From contig NZ_STGD01000008.1 of assembly GCF_005222755.1 (NCBI RefSeq), positions 163,453 to 227,452 of the forward strand: a stretch of DNA of 64,000 nucleotides. The letters are read 5' to 3'. Positions 53,290 through 61,571 of this stretch are shown one piece after another; positions within the stretch are counted from its first letter, which is position 1; every line of letters begins with the position of its first letter. Below the pieces are notes generated by a model that was given only the letters and a program-made list of their open reading frames with translations, ran no database searches and was not told the DNA's origin. The stretch comes from Roseomonas sp. HF4. GTDB lineage: Bacteria > Pseudomonadota > Alphaproteobacteria > Acetobacterales > Acetobacteraceae. Both the position numbers and the translations under genes were made by a program.

Positions 53290-53992
53290 GCGCGTCCTCG
53301 AGGTCGCTGGGCTGCGTGCCGGCTACGGCCCGGCCGAAGTGCTGTTCGGCGTGGAGCTCACCCTTGCGCGCGGGGAGGTCGCGGCCCTGATGGGGCGCAA
53401 CGGCGCCGGCAAGACCACGACGCTCAAGGCCATCATGGGGCTGCTGCCGCCGCGCGCGGGCAGCGTCCGCTTCGCGGGCCGCGACATCGCGGGCCTCGCA
53501 TCCTTTCGCATCGCGCGCATGGGGCTCGGCTACGTGCCGGAGGACCGGCGCATCTTCACCGACCTGACGGTGATGGAGAACCTCGAGGTCGGGCGCCGCG
53601 GCGGCGCCGGCGGCAGCGCCTGGACGCCCGAACGCCTCTTCGCGATCTTCCCGAACCTCGCCGAGATGCGCAGCCGCCGCGCCGGCGCCATGTCCGGCGG
53701 CGAACAGCAGATGCTGACCATCGCGCGCACGCTGATGGGCAACCCCCTGGCCGTGCTGCTCGACGAGCCCTCCGAGGGCCTCGCCCCCGTCATCGTCGAG
53801 CAGATGGCCGAGGCGGTGCTGAGCATGAAGGCGGAAGGCATCTCGGTGCTGGTCTCCGAGCAGAACCTCGACTTCGCCGCGACGGTCGCGGACCGCGCGC
53901 TGATCCTGGAGAAGGGGACGGTGCGCTGGGAGGGCAGCATCGCGGCGCTCGAGGCGGACGAGGATGTCCGCCGCGCCTACCTGACGGTGTGA
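53282..53992 (+). CDS. livF: LIV-type ABC transporter ATPase LivF
   Basis: Second ATPase of the importer, 236 aa. Walker A LMGRNGAGKTTTLKAIMGLL, GLGYVPEDRRIFTDLTVMEN (the LivF RxIFxxLTVxENL motif), signature MSGGEQQMLTIARTLMGNPL, Walker B AVLLDEPSEGLAPVIVEQMA and H-loop-like VSEQNLDFAATVADR. It pairs with LivG to drive the fused permease. hyuA starts within nine bases of its stop. Confidence 0.93.
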   Translation: MAERVLEVAGLRAGYGPAEVLFGVELTLARGEVAALMGRNGAGKTTTLKAIMGLLPPRAGSVRFAGRDIAGLASFRIARMGLGYVPEDRRIFTDLTVMENLEVGRRGGAGGSAWTPERLFAIFPNLAEMRSRRAGAMSGGEQQMLTIARTLMGNPLAVLLDEPSEGLAPVIVEQMAEAVLSMKAEGISVLVSEQNLDFAATVADRALILEKGTVRWEGSIAALEADEDVRRAYLTV

Positions 53993-53997
53993 CCGCC

Positions 53998-56016
53998 ATG
54001 GCCCGACGCATCGCCGGCATCGACGTGGGCGGCACCTTCACCGACCTCGTGATGCAGGAGGCCGACGGATCGATCCGCATCGCCAAGGTGCCGACCACGG
54101 CGGTCAACCAGGCGGGCGGCGTGCTGGCTGCGATCGAGGCGGCGGGCACCACGCCCGCCGGGATCGACCTGATCGTGCACGGGACCACGGCGACGACGAA
54201 TGCGGTGCTCGAACGCAAGCTCGCGAAGGTGGGGCTGATCACCACGGCGGGGTTCCGGGACGTGCTGGAACTCGGCCGCCGTACGCGCCCGCGCGCCTAT
54301 GGCATGACCGGGTCCTTCGAGCCGCTGGTGCCGCGCGAATGGCGGCGCGAGGTGCCCGGACGGATGGATGCGCGCGGCGGGGTCGTGACCCCACTGGACG
54401 AGACCGCGGTCGAGCGCGAAGTGCGCGCGCTGCTCGCCGCGGGCTGCGAGGCGCTCGTCATCCATTTCCTGCACGCCTACGCCAACCCGGCGCATGAACT
54501 CCGCGCCGGGGAGATCGCGCGAGCCATCTGGCCCAACGGCTACGTCACGCTCGGCCACGCCCTGCTGTCGGAGTTCCGCGAATACGAACGTGGCACCACC
54601 GCATCCGTGAACGCCGCGGTGCAGCCCGTGCTCGACCGCTACATCCGCCACCTGCAGGACCGGCTTTCGGAGGCCGGGCACCGGCGCGACCTGCTGGTGA
54701 TGAACGGCAATGGCGGCACGGTGCCCGCGCGCGCGGTAGCGGCGGAGGCGGCCAAGACCGTGATGTCCGGCCCGGCCTCGGGCGTCATGGCGGCGGCAGC
54801 GACGCTTGCGCAATCGGGCGTCGTCAACGCAATCACCTGCGACATGGGCGGCACCTCGACCGACGTCGCGCTGATCGCGGGCGGCGCGCCGGAGGTCTCC
54901 GCCGAGCTCTCCATCGCCTATGGCCTGCCGATCCATCTGCCGATGGTCGACGTACGCACGGTCGGCGCCGGCGGCGGCTCGATCGCCTGGATCGACCGCG
55001 GCGGGATGCTGCGCGTCGGCCCAGAAAGCGCAGGCTCCATGCCCGGGCCGATCTGCTACGGGCGCGGCGGCACGCGGCCGACCGTGACGGATGCGAACCT
55101 GCTGCTCGGGCGGCTCGATCCCGATGCGCTGCTGGCGACGGCGCGGCGCGTCTCCGTCGAGGAAATCCGCGAGGCCTTCGCGCGCGAAATCGGCGACCCG
55201 CTCGGCATGACGCCGGAACAGGCGGCCGAGGCCGTGATCCGGCTGGCCAACGTGCTGATGGCGGGCGCCATCCGCATGGTCTCGCTCTCCCGCGGGCACG
55301 ACCCGCGCGACTTCGCGCTGTTCGCCTTCGGCGGCGCCGGGCCGCTGCATGCGGTGGCGCTGGCGCGCGAGATCGGCATCCCCGAGGTCTTCATCCCCTT
55401 CCGCCCCGGACTGACCAACGCGCTCGGCTGCCTGGTGGCCGACCTGCGGCAGGACGTGGTGAACACGCTGAACCACGGCCTCGACGACATCGCGGCGGAG
55501 GAGATCGCGGACGTGCTGGCCGCCCAGGAGGCGCGCGGCCGCGCCGGCGTCGAGGCCGGCGGCGCCGAGGTCGAGCGCATCGAGGTGCACCGCGTCGCCG
55601 AGATGCAGTTTCGCGGCCAGACGCACCTGATCCGCGTACCCCTCGCCTCCGCCACGCCATCGCGCGCCGAGGTGCAGGCCGCCTTCGAGGCCGCCTATTT
55701 CGCGCGCTTCCAGGTGCGCCTGCCGGAGATCCGCGCGGTTCTCGTGAACCTCGCGACCAGCGTCGTCGGCCGGCGCCTGCCCTTCGACCTGCGGGCCCTG
55801 GCCGCGGGCGAGGCCGGCAAAGCGCGGCTCGGATCGCGGCCGCTCTACGCCGACGGCGCCTGGCACGAGGCGACGGTCTGGCGGCGCGAGGCGCTGGCGG
55901 AAGGCACGGAAGTGAGCGGGCCGGCCATCCTGCAGCAGGCGGATGCGACGATCGTGCTGGAACCGGGCAGCAGCGCGACAGTGGATGCGCTCGGCAACCT
56001 GAGGGTGCGGTCATGA
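53998..56016 (+). CDS. hyuA: hydantoinase/oxoprolinase family protein, subunit A
   Basis: ATP-dependent lactam/hydantoin hydrolase subunit of the acetone-carboxylase/oxoprolinase superfamily, 672 aa. The ASKHA ATP-binding start is GIDVGGTFTDLVMQEADGSI, then IVHGTTATTNAVLERKLAKV, ITTAGFRDVLELGRRTRPRA and LSEFREYERGTTASVNAAVQ, and later CDMGGTSTDVALIAGGAPEV. Start: ATG at 53998; a GTG three codons earlier overlaps the livF stop. It acts with HyuB as the ring-opening enzyme. Repeat copy 7 follows its stop. Confidence 0.9.
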   Translation: MARRIAGIDVGGTFTDLVMQEADGSIRIAKVPTTAVNQAGGVLAAIEAAGTTPAGIDLIVHGTTATTNAVLERKLAKVGLITTAGFRDVLELGRRTRPRAYGMTGSFEPLVPREWRREVPGRMDARGGVVTPLDETAVEREVRALLAAGCEALVIHFLHAYANPAHELRAGEIARAIWPNGYVTLGHALLSEFREYERGTTASVNAAVQPVLDRYIRHLQDRLSEAGHRRDLLVMNGNGGTVPARAVAAEAAKTVMSGPASGVMAAAATLAQSGVVNAITCDMGGTSTDVALIAGGAPEVSAELSIAYGLPIHLPMVDVRTVGAGGGSIAWIDRGGMLRVGPESAGSMPGPICYGRGGTRPTVTDANLLLGRLDPDALLATARRVSVEEIREAFAREIGDPLGMTPEQAAEAVIRLANVLMAGAIRMVSLSRGHDPRDFALFAFGGAGPLHAVALAREIGIPEVFIPFRPGLTNALGCLVADLRQDVVNTLNHGLDDIAAEEIADVLAAQEARGRAGVEAGGAEVERIEVHRVAEMQFRGQTHLIRVPLASATPSRAEVQAAFEAAYFARFQVRLPEIRAVLVNLATSVVGRRLPFDLRALAAGEAGKARLGSRPLYADGAWHEATVWRREALAEGTEVSGPAILQQADATIVLEPGSSATVDALGNLRVRS

Positions 56017-56159
56017 GGACAGACAGGTCGGGGGAGGAGAACCTCCCCCGAGCCCCCTCCCTTCTTTGTCATTTTGGCGCCGCCCTTCGGCGTCAGTCCC
56101 CAACGGCCAAAAGAAGGAGGGGGTTCGGGGGAGTTCACTCCCCCGACCTGTCCGCCTGA
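56013..56159 (+). other. 48-codon open frame formed by repeat copy 7, overlapping hyuA and hyuB
   Basis: The frame starts at an ATG overlapping the hyuA stop (ATGA at 56013-56016). It has no stop codon through the whole repeat and ends with a TGA overlapping the ATG of hyuB (TGATG at 56157-56161). The predicted peptide is basic and low-complexity, and has no similarity to a family I know. It could be a coupling device that carries ribosomes across the repeat, or chance. Confidence 0.5.
56022..56152. repeat. modular palindromic repeat, copy 7 (A/A arms)
   Basis: Perfect 15-base terminal inverted repeats, GACAGGTCGGGGGAG and its complement, both A type. The right arm contains GTCAGTCCCCAA, which recurs (inverted) in the A arm of copy 8, showing that the A arm extends into the centre. 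Lies between hyuA and hyuB. Confidence 0.9.
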
Positions 56160-57910
56160 TGGACGCGCTGACCCTCGCCGTCATCCAGGCCGGGCTCGTG
56201 CAGGTCTGCAACGAGATGGACCTGGCCTTCTCCCGCGCCGCCTTCTCGCCCGTCATCGCGGAAGCCGACGACCGGTCGGACGGCATCTACGCGGCGGAAG
56301 ACGGCGCGCTGATCGCGCAGGGGGAGGGCGGGCTGCCGGTCTTCGTCGGCGCCATGCAGCACAGCGCCGGGCACATCATCCGCCTGATCCGCGAGGGCGC
56401 CGTCGCGCCGCCGGAACCGGGCGACGTCTACATCGTCAACGACCCCTATCTCGGCGGCACGCACCTGATGGATGTGCGCTTTGCCCGGCCCTTCTTCGTG
56501 GATGGCCCAGGGGGACCAAGCCTGTTCTGCTGGCTGCAGAACACCGGCCACTGGCCCGACACCGGCGGCATGGTTCCCGGCGGCTTCAGCGCCCACGCGA
56601 CGGAGGTCGAGCAGGAAGGGCTGCGCCTGCCGCCCGTGAAACTGTTCAAGCGCGGCGAGATGGACCGCGAGATCCTGTCGATCATCCAGTCCAACATCCG
56701 CGTCGCCGACCAGCGCATCGGCGACATCAAGGCGCAGGCGGCGGCGCTGCTGGTCGGCGAACGTCGGCTTTCCGAGATGATCGCGCGCTACGGCGTCGCC
56801 ACCCTGACGGATGCCATAGCCCTGATCCGCGACCGCGCCGCCGAGCGCATGCGCGCCGAGATCCGCCGCATGCCGGAAGCCACGTGGCGCGCCGAGGCCT
56901 TCGTCGATTCCGACGGCGTGGTGGATGAACCACTGCGCATCGCGCTTTCCGTCACGCGGCGCGGCGATACGCTCCGCTTCGACTTCACGGGATCCTCGCC
57001 CCCCTGCCAGGGGCCGATGAATTCCGTCTGGGCGACCACCTTCTCGGCCGTCTGCCTCGGCGTGAAGCACATCTTCCCCGACATCCCGATCAATGCCGGG
57101 ACCTTCGCGCCGCTCGACATCATCCGGCCGGAGGGCACCTTCCTCGACGCGCGCTACCCGCGCCCGGTCTCGGGCTGCGCGGCGGAGGTGAGCCAGCGCA
57201 TCGCGGAGGCGGTGTTCCTGTGCCTCGTTCAGGCCTTGCCGGATGAAGTCACCGCGGCACCCGCCGGCACCTCGGGCAATTTCGCGCTCGGCGGCGTCGA
57301 CCCCGCACGCGGCGCGGGCTACGTGATGTACCAGATCACCGGCGGCGGCTACGGCGGCAATGCGCGGGAGGACGGGCTGACCAACGGCTGCTCCACCATC
57401 GGCATCAGCAAGACCGCGCCAGTCGAGGTGATGGAGCAATACTACCCCGTGCTGTTCCGTCGCTTCGCGCTGCGCGAGGGCTCGGGCGGCGCGGGCCTGC
57501 ACCGCGGTGGCTTCGGCGTGCACTACGAGGTCGAGCTGCTGCGCGGCGATGCGCGCGCGAGCTTCGTCATGGACCATGGACGCTTCGGCCCGCCGGGCGT
57601 GCTGGGCGGCGGCGACGGCGCGCCGAACGAGGTGCGGCTGCATCGCGGCGGCACCACCACCATCCCGCAGCACCTGTCGAAGGACCAGGGCATCGCGCTT
57701 GCCCCGGGCGACCGGGTGGAGGTGAAGACGCCGGGTGGCGGCGGCTACGGCGATCCCTTCGCGCGGGACGCGGCGCTCGTCGCGCGCGACGTCGGGCGCG
57801 GCTACTACACGCGGGACGAGGCCGCGGCACTTTTCGGCGTGGCGCTCGGCCCCGATGGCGGCGTGGACGCGGCGGCCACCGCCGCGCTGCGCCCGGGTCG
57901 CGCAGCATGA
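56159..57910 (+). CDS. hyuB: hydantoinase/oxoprolinase family protein, subunit B
   Basis: Partner subunit of HyuA, 583 aa. Family features: MDLAFSRAAFSPVIAEADDR, DGALIAQGEGGLPVFVGAMQ, DVYIVNDPYLGGTHLMDVRF, NTGHWPDTGGMVPGGFSAHA and GNFALGGVDPARGAGYVMYQ, then GGGYGGNAREDG near the end of the core. The ATG at 56159 is chosen: the frame is open back to 56066, but those codons are inside repeat copy 7. HyuAB hydrolyse cyclic imides or lactams with ATP. It overlaps the next gene (ATGA). Confidence 0.9.
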   Translation: MDALTLAVIQAGLVQVCNEMDLAFSRAAFSPVIAEADDRSDGIYAAEDGALIAQGEGGLPVFVGAMQHSAGHIIRLIREGAVAPPEPGDVYIVNDPYLGGTHLMDVRFARPFFVDGPGGPSLFCWLQNTGHWPDTGGMVPGGFSAHATEVEQEGLRLPPVKLFKRGEMDREILSIIQSNIRVADQRIGDIKAQAAALLVGERRLSEMIARYGVATLTDAIALIRDRAAERMRAEIRRMPEATWRAEAFVDSDGVVDEPLRIALSVTRRGDTLRFDFTGSSPPCQGPMNSVWATTFSAVCLGVKHIFPDIPINAGTFAPLDIIRPEGTFLDARYPRPVSGCAAEVSQRIAEAVFLCLVQALPDEVTAAPAGTSGNFALGGVDPARGAGYVMYQITGGGYGGNAREDGLTNGCSTIGISKTAPVEVMEQYYPVLFRRFALREGSGGAGLHRGGFGVHYEVELLRGDARASFVMDHGRFGPPGVLGGGDGAPNEVRLHRGGTTTIPQHLSKDQGIALAPGDRVEVKTPGGGGYGDPFARDAALVARDVGRGYYTRDEAAALFGVALGPDGGVDAAATAALRPGRAA

Positions 57911-58749
57911 CCACCTATCACCGCCCGGACAGCCTGGCCGAGGCGCTCGCGATCCGCGCGGAGACCGGCGCGCTGCCGCTGGCGGGCGGCACCGACATCC
58001 ATCCGCTGCGCACGGCACGCGCCGCCTGGGGCGAGCCCTGGCGCGACGCGGTGCTCGACCTCTCGGCCGTGCCGGGGCTCGACGGCATCGCGGAGACCCC
58101 GGCCGGCTGGCGTATCGGCGCGCGCACCACATGGACCGCGATCGCGGAGGCGCCGCTGCCGCCGCTGTTCGACGGCCTGCGCGCCGCGGCGCGGGAGGTC
58201 GGCGGGCGCCAGGTGCAGAACCGCGGCACCATCGCCGGCAACCTGGTCACCGCCTCGCCCGCCGGGGACGGCATCCCGAACCTGCTGGCGCTGGCCGCGG
58301 AGGTCGAGTGCGTCTCGCTGTCCGGCACGCGGCGCCTGCCCGTCGCGGATTTCCTGACCGGCTACCGCGCGACGGCGCTGGCGCCGGGGGAGATCGTGGC
58401 GGCGCTGCATGTCCCGCGCCTCGACCATGGAAGCGGCAGCTTCGTGAAGCTTGGTGCGCGGCGGTATCTCGTGATCTCCATCGCCATGGCCGCCGGCGTG
58501 ATCGCGCTCGACGGCGACCGCGTCGCGACGGCGCGGATCGCGCTCGGTGCCTGTTCGCCGGTCGCGCAGCGGCTGCCGGCGCTGGAAGCGGCGCTGGTCG
58601 GGTTGCATCGTTCGGAGATGGCGCGCGTGCCGCAGCCCGCGCACCTCGCGCCGATCGCGCCGATCGCCGACATCCGCGCATCCGCCGCCTATCGCCGCGA
58701 CGCGGCGCTGGCCTTGCTGCGCGACCTGCTCGCGGGCTTCGCGCCATGA
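57907..58749 (+). CDS. xanthine dehydrogenase-family FAD-binding subunit (CoxM/XdhB-like)
   Basis: FAD subunit of a molybdenum hydroxylase, 280 aa. The FAD pyrophosphate loops are GALPLAGGTDIHPLRTARAA and VQNRGTIAGNLVTASPAGDG. The latter is the TIGGN-type motif of the CO dehydrogenase flavoprotein family. FVKLGARRYLVISIAMAAGV precedes the CO_deh_flav_C domain. The gene overlaps hyuB and the iron-sulfur/molybdopterin gene, so the three are translated together. It passes electrons from the Mo centre to an acceptor. Confidence 0.92.
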   Translation: MTTYHRPDSLAEALAIRAETGALPLAGGTDIHPLRTARAAWGEPWRDAVLDLSAVPGLDGIAETPAGWRIGARTTWTAIAEAPLPPLFDGLRAAAREVGGRQVQNRGTIAGNLVTASPAGDGIPNLLALAAEVECVSLSGTRRLPVADFLTGYRATALAPGEIVAALHVPRLDHGSGSFVKLGARRYLVISIAMAAGVIALDGDRVATARIALGACSPVAQRLPALEAALVGLHRSEMARVPQPAHLAPIAPIADIRASAAYRRDAALALLRDLLAGFAP

Positions 58750-61481
58750 TCGCGCTGACCGTCAACGGCACGCGGCACGAGGTCGCGGCGGATCCCTTCG
58801 CACCCCTGTCCGACACGCTGCGAGAGGTCCTCGGCCTGACCGGCACGAAGGAAGGCTGCAACGCCGGTGACTGCGGCGCCTGCACCGTGCTGCTGGACGG
58901 CGCGCAGGCCTGCGCCTGCCTCGTCTCGACCGCGCAGGCCGAGGGTGCCGAGATCACCACCGTCGAGGCCGCGGACCCGTTGCTCGATACGCTGCGCGCG
59001 GCCTTCCTCGCGCACGGGGCGGCGCAATGCGGCATCTGCACGCCGGGGATGCTGATGGCCGCGCTTGACCTGCTGCGGCGCAACGCGGCACCGGACCGCA
59101 CGGCGGTCGAGGATGCGCTGGGCGGCGTGCTCTGCCGCTGCACGGGCTACCTGCAGATCGTGGACGCGGTGCTGGATGCGGCGCGGGGTGAAGCGCCGCC
59201 ACACCCGTCCGGCAGCGGCGTCGGCGCCGCCATCCCGCGGCTCGACGGCGCGCCCAAGGTCGCGGGCACCGAGGCCTATGGCGCCGATGCCGCGCCGGCC
59301 GACGCGCTCTGGCTGCGCGTGGTGCGCTCGCCGCACGCGCATGCGCGCTTCACCCTCGGCGATCTTGACGCGGCGCGCGAACGGCTCGGTCTCGTCGCGA
59401 TCCTGTCGGCGCGCGACGTGCCGGGGCTGAACGCCTTCGGCATCATGCCGAACCTCAAGGACCAGCCGGTCTTCGCGGAAGGCACCGTGCGCTACCGCGG
59501 CGAGGCGGTGCTTGGCCTGCTCGGCGCGCGGGCGGCGGTCGCGGCGGTGCGCGACGCCGACCTGCCCATCGCGTGGCAGACGCTGCCGGCGCTGCACGGC
59601 GTCGCGGCCGCGCTCGCGGACGGGGCGGCACGCCTGCACCACCACGCGCCGGGGAACGTGCTGGTGCGCGGGCATCTCCGCACCGGCGACACCGAAACAG
59701 CCTTCGCCGCCGCCGCCGCGCGCACCGAGGGCAGCTTCCGCACCGCCTTCGTCGAGCACGCCTATATCGAGCCCGAGGCCGGCCACGCGCTGCCCGGCGC
59801 GGACGGCGCCATGACAATCGTGGCCTGCACCCAGGCCCCCATGATGGACCGCGAGGAGACGGCGCGCGTGCTGGGCGTGCCCGACGACGCCGTGCGCATC
59901 ATCCCGAGCGCCTGCGGCGGCGGGTTCGGCGGCAAGCTCGATGTTTCGGTGCAGCCGCTTCTGGCGGTCGCGGCGCGCGTGGCGAACCGGCCGGTCCGCA
60001 TGGTCTATTCGCGCGCGGAAAGCATGGCGTCCTCGACGAAGCGCCACCCGGCCAGCCTGCATGCGCGCATGGCGGCGGATGCGCGGGGGCGCTTCACGGC
60101 CTTTGCGCTCGAGGGCGACTTCAACACCGGCGCCTATGCCAGCTGGGGGGCGACGGTCGCGAACCGCGTGCCGGTCCATGCCTCCGGCCCTTATCGCGTG
60201 CCGAACGTGCTGGCGCGCACGCGCGCGGTCTACACGAACGACACGCCGGCCGGCGCCTTCCGCGGCTTCGGCGTGCCGCAGGCGGCCATCGCGACCGAGG
60301 CGCTGGTGGACGACCTCGCGGAGGCGCTCGGCCTGGATCGGTGGGAGATCCGGCGGCGCAACGCGCTCGGCCACGGCGACGTCACGCCGTCCGGCCAGGT
60401 GCTGCACGCCTCGGCCGGGCTGCCCGAATGCCTCGATGCGCTGAAGCCGGCCTGGGCGGCGATGCTGGCCCGCGTCGCCGCGCACAACGCGACGCGACCG
60501 CGCCACCGCCTGGGCGCCGGCATCGCCTGCATGTGGTACGGCTGCGGCAACACGGCGCTGTCCAACCCGTCCACCATGCGCATCACGCTCACGCGCGACG
60601 GCACGCTGACGCTGTTCAACGGCGCGGTCGACATCGGCCAGGGCAGCACGACGGTCATCGGGCAGATCGCGGCCGAGGCCCTCGGCCTGCCGCTCGCCGC
60701 CCTGCGCCAGGTGGTGGGCGACACGGCGCTGACGCCGGATGCGGGCAAGACCTCGGCGTCCCGGCAGACCTTCGTCTCGGGCCGCGCGGCGCGCGATGCC
60801 GCAATGGCGCTGCGGGCACGGATCCTGGCGCTGGCGAATGCCGGCGACGGGGCGCGGCTTGCGCTGGAGGGCACGCGGCTCGCCGTGGCGGATGCCCACA
60901 CCACGCGCGTGATCGACCTCGCCGCGCTCGACGCGGACCTGACGGCCGAAGCCCGCTACGATCCGCCGACCGTTCCCCTCGATGCCGATGGCCAGGGCGT
61001 GCCCTACGCGACCTACGGCTTCGCGGCCCAGGTCGCGCTGGTGCGCGTGGACACCGCGCTAGGCACCGTGAAGGTTGAGGAGATCGTGGTCGCGCAGGAT
61101 GTCGGCCGCGCGGTGAACCCGCTGCTGGTCGCCGGGCAGATCCATGGCGGCATCGCGCAGGGGCTGGGCCTCGCGCTGATGGAGGAATTCATCCCTGGCC
61201 GCACCGAGAACCTGCACGATTACCTGATCCCGACCGCGGGCGACATGCCGGCCATCCGCATCCACCTGATCGAGGACCCGGAGCCCGAAGGCCCCTTCGG
61301 CGCCAAGGGCGTGGGCGAACCCGCGCTGGTGCCGACGGCGCCGGCGATCCTGTCCGCGATCCGGCACGCGACAGGCGTGCGCATGACCGAGGTGCCGGTG
61401 CTGCCGCATCGGTTGCATGAAAGGCTCGGGGGAGGAGAACCTCCCCCGGACCCCCTCCCTTCTTTGTCCCTTGGGGACTGA
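58746..61481 (+). CDS. molybdenum hydroxylase: 2Fe-2S domain fused to molybdopterin-binding subunit
   Basis: Single 911-aa chain that joins two normally separate subunits. Residues 1-150 are the small subunit: plant-type 2Fe-2S cysteines C38, C43, C46 and C58 (GCNAGDCGACTVLLDG), and C95, C98, C130, C132 (QCGICTPGML, LCRCTGY). Residues about 160-890 are the large subunit: IPSACGGGFGGKLDVSVQPL, DTPAGAFRGFGVPQAAIATE, NGAVDIGQGSTTVIGQIAAE, and the active-site glutamate in GAKGVGEPALVPTAPAILSA. The last 20 or so residues are encoded by repeat copy 8. It would hydroxylate a purine or N-heterocycle with water. Confidence 0.92.
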   Translation: MIALTVNGTRHEVAADPFAPLSDTLREVLGLTGTKEGCNAGDCGACTVLLDGAQACACLVSTAQAEGAEITTVEAADPLLDTLRAAFLAHGAAQCGICTPGMLMAALDLLRRNAAPDRTAVEDALGGVLCRCTGYLQIVDAVLDAARGEAPPHPSGSGVGAAIPRLDGAPKVAGTEAYGADAAPADALWLRVVRSPHAHARFTLGDLDAARERLGLVAILSARDVPGLNAFGIMPNLKDQPVFAEGTVRYRGEAVLGLLGARAAVAAVRDADLPIAWQTLPALHGVAAALADGAARLHHHAPGNVLVRGHLRTGDTETAFAAAAARTEGSFRTAFVEHAYIEPEAGHALPGADGAMTIVACTQAPMMDREETARVLGVPDDAVRIIPSACGGGFGGKLDVSVQPLLAVAARVANRPVRMVYSRAESMASSTKRHPASLHARMAADARGRFTAFALEGDFNTGAYASWGATVANRVPVHASGPYRVPNVLARTRAVYTNDTPAGAFRGFGVPQAAIATEALVDDLAEALGLDRWEIRRRNALGHGDVTPSGQVLHASAGLPECLDALKPAWAAMLARVAAHNATRPRHRLGAGIACMWYGCGNTALSNPSTMRITLTRDGTLTLFNGAVDIGQGSTTVIGQIAAEALGLPLAALRQVVGDTALTPDAGKTSASRQTFVSGRAARDAAMALRARILALANAGDGARLALEGTRLAVADAHTTRVIDLAALDADLTAEARYDPPTVPLDADGQGVPYATYGFAAQVALVRVDTALGTVKVEEIVVAQDVGRAVNPLLVAGQIHGGIAQGLGLALMEEFIPGRTENLHDYLIPTAGDMPAIRIHLIEDPEPEGPFGAKGVGEPALVPTAPAILSAIRHATGVRMTEVPVLPHRLHERLGGGEPPPDPLPSLSLGD

Positions 61482-61553
61482 CGTCCATGGATAGCGCCAG
61501 ATGACAAGGAAGGTTGAGGGGGGTCAGGGGGGAGAAGTTCCCTTCTCCCCCCT
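61423..61553. repeat. modular palindromic repeat, copy 8 (A/B arms)
   Basis: Left arm type A (GGCTCGGGGGAGGAGAACC, CCCCCTCCCTTCTTTG, GGGGACTGAC); right arm type B (TAGCGCCAGATGACAAGG, AAGGTTGAGGGGGGTC, GGGGAGAAGTTCCCTTC). The left arm overlaps the end of the molybdenum hydroxylase frame. Confidence 0.88.
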
Positions 61554-61571
61554 GCCGCCGGAGGCATCCCC

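Noticed and set aside
56066..56158. N-terminal extension of HyuB into the repeat
   Set aside because: The frame is open, but the added codons are repeat sequence and family similarity starts at MDALTLAVIQ; the ATG overlapping the preceding TGA is the better start.
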